Below are positions 61,136 to 64,000 of a DNA stretch of 64,000 nucleotides, piece after piece; within the stretch, counting starts at the first letter, position 1, and each line of letters begins with the position of its first letter. The DNA is taken from contig NZ_CP030261.1 of NCBI RefSeq assembly GCF_003312915.1, forward strand, positions 4,774,001 to 4,838,000, given 5' to 3'. Position numbers and translations under genes: made by a program. Origin of the DNA: Flavobacterium fluviale. Lineage in GTDB: Bacteria; Bacteroidota; Bacteroidia; Flavobacteriales; Flavobacteriaceae. A model generated the notes under the pieces. The model made no database searches, was not told where the DNA came from, and saw nothing but the letters and a program-made list of their open reading frames with translations.

Positions 61136-61990
61136 TTAAATATTCCCTTTTATCATTCTGTCGTTATCGTAAATATCTTTTCGAAGTTCAACGTTTTTAA
61201 AATCCATATTTTCGAGCAACTCAATCATTTCTTTTCCAAGATATTGATTGATTTCGAAATATAATTTTCCCTTTTCAAAAAGGCGTTTTTGTGCCAGCGA
61301 AGCAATTTTTCTGTAAAAAATCAAAGCATCATTATCTTCCACGAAAAGTGCTAAATGCGGTTCGTAATCCAGTACATTTTTTTTGATTTCTTCTTTTTCT
61401 AAATTTCGAACATAAGGCGGATTAGAAACAATAATATCAAAATTACATCTTAGTTCCTCAGTTTCTAAAATATCCAAAAGAACAAAAGTCACATCGACAT
61501 TATTTTTTACCGCATTTCTTTTTGCTGTTTCAATTGCTTTTTTAGAAACATCGATTCCAAAAACTGCAGCATTAGGCAGATTTTTTGCCAGCGAAATAGC
61601 GATACAGCCGCTTCCTGTGCCAATATCTAGAATTTTTATTTTTTTTGATTTATCAGGATTAGAATTTTCATTAATAATCCATTCTACTAATTCCTCTGTT
61701 TCTGGTCTCGGAATCAGAACGTTCTCATTTACTTCAAAATCCAAACCGTAAAAATTTGTTTTCCCAAGTAAATATTGAATTGGAACTTCTTTTTTCAGCT
61801 GTCTTACAAGTTCGTCCCATATTACAAAGTCATTCTCCTCGAAAGTCAATTCATGATTTAATGCCAAATCAATCTGACGAAGTTTATGTTTCTCTTCCAG
61901 AATTAAATAAAAAAAACTCTCCGCTTCGTACGCATCGTAAAAAGGCGATAATTCTTTAATAAATTGAGTGCGGTATTGTTTAATTTTCAT
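61136..61990 (-). CDS. prmC: peptide chain release factor N5-glutamine methyltransferase
   Basis: 284 residues from the ATG at 61990; an upstream ATG adds 17 hydrophobic residues not usual in PrmC. The N-terminal helical domain (1-90) recognises the release factor; the methyltransferase core has ILDIGTGSGCIAISLA and the catalytic NPPY at 190-193, which positions the glutamine of the GGQ motif. It modifies RF1/RF2. Confidence 0.92.
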   Translation of the reverse strand: MKIKQYRTQFIKELSPFYDAYEAESFFYLILEEKHKLRQIDLALNHELTFEENDFVIWDELVRQLKKEVPIQYLLGKTNFYGLDFEVNENVLIPRPETEELVEWIINENSNPDKSKKIKILDIGTGSGCIAISLAKNLPNAAVFGIDVSKKAIETAKRNAVKNNVDVTFVLLDILETEELRCNFDIIVSNPPYVRNLEKEEIKKNVLDYEPHLALFVEDNDALIFYRKIASLAQKRLFEKGKLYFEINQYLGKEMIELLENMDFKNVELRKDIYDNDRMIKGNI

Positions 61991-62077
61991 TTCAATTATT
62001 TGAACATTATGTACCAGTTTAAAACTGATTTTACAATTCAATAAGTCTCGTTAACACAAAATTGTTACAAATTCTAA

Positions 62078-62563
62078 TTACAAAACTTTCAGCATCCATA
62101 TTGGACAAGAGCAATGTCCCGTTGACCCTAATGGCGCATCCAGATATTCAAAACCAGATTTTTTATACAACTTTTGTGCTGTATGCATAAAAGGCATTGT
62201 TTCTATATAACATTTTTCGAAACCAAAATCCTTTGCTTGTTCTAAACACTTTTCCATCATTTGCGTTCCAATTCCTAAACCTCGGGTTTTGGGCAGAAAA
62301 TACATTTTCTGCAATTCGCAGATTTTCGGATCACCATTTTCTAAGGGAGCAATTCCTGCACAGCCTACAATTTCACCTTCACTTTCTACAACAAAATAGG
62401 AAGATTTTGCTTTACTATATTCTTCAAACATCAAATCTAGATACGGATCTTCGTATGCAGTTCCCACTTTTGGAATTTCCATTTCATCAAAAACCGACCT
62501 TATTAAACTAGCAACTGCCTGATTGTCTTCTTTTTTAATTTCTCGGATTAGCCAATTTACCAT
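62078..62563 (-). CDS. GNAT family N-acetyltransferase
   Basis: 161 residues; motif A is YFLPKTRGLGIGTQMMEKCL, with AHTAQKLYKKSGF as the closing motif. Start IREIKKEDNQAVASLI. Small stand-alone GNAT of the ArgA/RimI-like general group; substrate unknown. It lies 88 bases upstream of the PrmC start. Confidence 0.85.
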   Translation of the reverse strand: MVNWLIREIKKEDNQAVASLIRSVFDEMEIPKVGTAYEDPYLDLMFEEYSKAKSSYFVVESEGEIVGCAGIAPLENGDPKICELQKMYFLPKTRGLGIGTQMMEKCLEQAKDFGFEKCYIETMPFMHTAQKLYKKSGFEYLDAPLGSTGHCSCPIWMLKVL

Positions 62564-62648
62564 TTTTTAAATCTAAAATATTATAATTACAAAAGTAAAG
62601 ATAGTTTTTCGATAGTTTCTTAACTTAGTCTTAAACTCAAAAATTAAC

Positions 62649-62656
62649 TACTTTTG
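62649..62656 (+). promoter_or_regulatory. -7 promoter element of ribD, TACTTTTG
   Basis: Exact TAnnTTTG match that ends four bases before the GTG start codon of ribD. With the usual distance from -7 to the transcription start, the mRNA would begin at or near the start codon (leaderless). Confidence 0.6.
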
Positions 62657-62660
62657 TACC

Positions 62661-63710
62661 GTGAATATACAAGAAAAATACATAAAACGCTGTATCGAGC
62701 TGGCACAAAATGGACTTGGAACTACTTATCCAAACCCAATGGTCGGAAGCGTGATTGTTTACGACGATCAAATTATCGGCGAAGGCTGGCATAAAAAAGC
62801 CGGCGAACCTCATGCAGAAGTAAATGCAGTGAAATCTGTGAAAGATAAATCGCTGTTAAAAAAAGCAACAATTTATGTAAGCTTAGAACCTTGCAGTCAT
62901 TTTGGAAAAACCCCTCCGTGCTGTGGTTTAATCATTGCTAATGAAATCCCAAATGTAGTTGTGGGAACGGTTGATCCTAATGAGAAAGTGGCTGGAAAAG
63001 GAATTCTAAAATTAATCGAAGCTGGAGCAAATGTTACCGTTGGAGTTTTAGAAGATGAATGCAACGAGCTGAACAAACGTTTTTTTACTTTTCATCAAAA
63101 AAAGAGACCGTATATTATTTTAAAATGGGCAGAAAGTCAGGATGGATTTTTAGCTCCTGAAAAAGCTAACAACCAGGATCGTAAACCAATCTGGATTACG
63201 AATACTTATTCTCGACAATTGGTTCATAAATGGAGAACCGAAGAGCAGGCTATTTTAGTTGGAAAACAAACTGTTATTGATGACAACCCTAAATTAAACG
63301 CCAGAGATTGGAGCGGTAATAATCCTGCGAGGGTTGTTATAGATAGAGAAAATAAAATTGACGACAACAGTTTTATTTTTGACGACACTGTAAAAACAAT
63401 TATTTTTTCTAATGAAAACAAAAAAACATCAACAGCAAATACGCAGTTTAAAGTAATTGATTTTAGTAAAAATATTATTCCTGAGATTTTGGATGTTTTA
63501 TATAAAAATCAAATTCAATCGATAATAATTGAAGGAGGAAGACAAACTTTACAATCTTTTATAGATGAAAATATTTGGGATGAAGCTCGAATATTTGTCG
63601 GAAAACCAAGTTTTGGCAACGGAACAAAGGCTCCAATTATTTCAAGAAAAAACAACACAAAAACTACTATTTTAAGCGACGAACTAATACAGATTAGAAA
63701 TTATGATTGA
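62661..63710 (+). CDS. ribD: bifunctional riboflavin biosynthesis protein RibD
   Basis: 349 residues with both activities. The deaminase domain (1-145) has the zinc motif HAEVNAV (His51, Glu53) and PCSHFGKTPPC (Cys78, Cys87); the reductase domain (145-349) has the NADPH-binding and substrate segments QAILVGKQTVIDDNP, IEGGRQTL and the KPSFGNGT tail. It converts the diaminopyrimidine intermediate into the ribitylamino uracil. The start is GTG. No FMN riboswitch is visible. Its stop overlaps the next gene. Confidence 0.96.
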   Translation: MNIQEKYIKRCIELAQNGLGTTYPNPMVGSVIVYDDQIIGEGWHKKAGEPHAEVNAVKSVKDKSLLKKATIYVSLEPCSHFGKTPPCCGLIIANEIPNVVVGTVDPNEKVAGKGILKLIEAGANVTVGVLEDECNELNKRFFTFHQKKRPYIILKWAESQDGFLAPEKANNQDRKPIWITNTYSRQLVHKWRTEEQAILVGKQTVIDDNPKLNARDWSGNNPARVVIDRENKIDDNSFIFDDTVKTIIFSNENKKTSTANTQFKVIDFSKNIIPEILDVLYKNQIQSIIIEGGRQTLQSFIDENIWDEARIFVGKPSFGNGTKAPIISRKNNTKTTILSDELIQIRNYD

Positions 63711-64000
63711 TACTATAATTTTTGACTTTGGAGATATTTTCATCAATTTAGACAAAGCTGCCACAATTTCTGGTTTGCAAAAATTAGGAATGACAGAATG
63801 GAATAACGAACTTGATCAATTAAATTTTTCTTTTGAAACTGGACATATTTCTCCAGAAGATTTTATTGGCGGTTTTCAAAAACAACTTCCTAACGCATCT
63901 AAAGAAGAAATCTTAAAAGCTTGGAATGCTGTATTGGCAGATTTTCCTTTATACCGTTTGGAGTTCCTAAAAGAATTATCCAAAAAATATCGATTGTTTT
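63703..64000 (+). CDS. HAD-superfamily hydrolase (3' end outside window)
   Basis: About 99 residues before the window edge. It starts at the ATG at 63703, overlapping the ribD stop by 8 bases, so it is translationally coupled. The first segment MIDTIIFDFGDIFINLDKAA is HAD motif I with Asp8 (DFGDI), though the usual DxDGT is replaced by DFGDI, which is a subgroup often called HAD-IA without the usual second acidic residue. The cap region begins FSFETGHISPEDFIGGF. A role as phosphatase in riboflavin synthesis, which needs a nonspecific HAD enzyme, is attractive but is only inferred from position. Confidence 0.8.
   Translation, partial: MIDTIIFDFGDIFINLDKAATISGLQKLGMTEWNNELDQLNFSFETGHISPEDFIGGFQKQLPNASKEEILKAWNAVLADFPLYRLEFLKELSKKYRLF

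Noticed and set aside
62580..62660. FMN riboswitch before ribD
   Set aside because: Only 97 bases separate it from the divergent gene and there is no RFN element; a -7 box ends four bases from the start.

Overview
This 64 kb window looks like ordinary chromosome from an AT-rich member of the Bacteroidota, most probably Flavobacterium or a close relative. Base composition is about one third G+C by eye. Promoters fit the Bacteroidota -7 consensus TAnnTTTG (clearest upstream of DUF2795-secA and of grpE-dnaJ), Shine-Dalgarno sequences are not evident, and the proteins carry flavobacterial features: SecA without a C-terminal zinc motif, an enlarged HisRS, and TonB-plug-like modules in non-receptor proteins. 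I see no rRNA, CRISPR array, prophage, insertion sequence or plasmid function. One tRNA (Trp, CCA) is present.

Layout. 1-5 kb: a DEDDh exonuclease (cut by the window edge), a 2-oxo acid dehydrogenase E2, a family 2 glycosyltransferase and an outer-membrane beta-barrel protein, all on the minus strand. 5-10 kb: DUF5009 membrane protein, a CpsB-type PHP tyrosine phosphatase facing an initiating polyprenyl glycosylphosphotransferase, and secreted proteins. 10-20 kb: ABC-F ATPase, lipoprotein FKBP isomerase, methyltransferase, lipoprotein, LolD-type ATPase, PduO adenosyltransferase, DUF2795 protein and SecA. 20-30 kb: rRNA/tRNA methyltransferase, a cysteine-free sirtuin, PurB, a CPA2 antiporter, a 1-Cys peroxiredoxin, an AEC transporter, and an Rrf2 regulator plus NAD(P)H-binding protein that share an operator-like sequence. 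30-40 kb: MeaB GTPase, LTA-synthase-like transferase, MATE exporter, PPK2, a prolyl oligopeptidase. 40-46 kb: an ECF sigma factor, an anti-sigma-like protein with a plug-like tail, a vWA protein with its own plug, then a scramblase-like protein and a short-chain dehydrogenase. 46-57 kb: a long minus-strand run (MtaB, GNAT, HAD, DUF2007, hydrolase, helicase-like protein, NtrC-like regulator lacking an HTH, Nat-type ABC transporter, DnaJ, GrpE). 57-64 kb: a possible small RNA, tRNA-Trp, HisS, a MacB-like permease, PrmC, GNAT, RibD and a HAD hydrolase cut by the window edge.

The most striking non-coding feature is a set of about twenty-five intergenic repeats made from short iterated words (for example CAGTTTTCAGT, TAAGATTC, TTAGTACTTAG, AAATTCCAA, TTTGAACCTTTG). 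Many have a left arm of several near-copies and a right arm of several reverse-complement copies, so the arms can pair in many registers; some enclose a conventional terminator. A second signal is a pair of divergent copies of an approximately 150 bp dispersed element. The protein-level oddities most worth attention are the sigma/anti-sigma/vWA plug locus, the zinc-less sirtuin, the DnaJ with half its zinc ligands, and the HTH-less NtrC-type activator.
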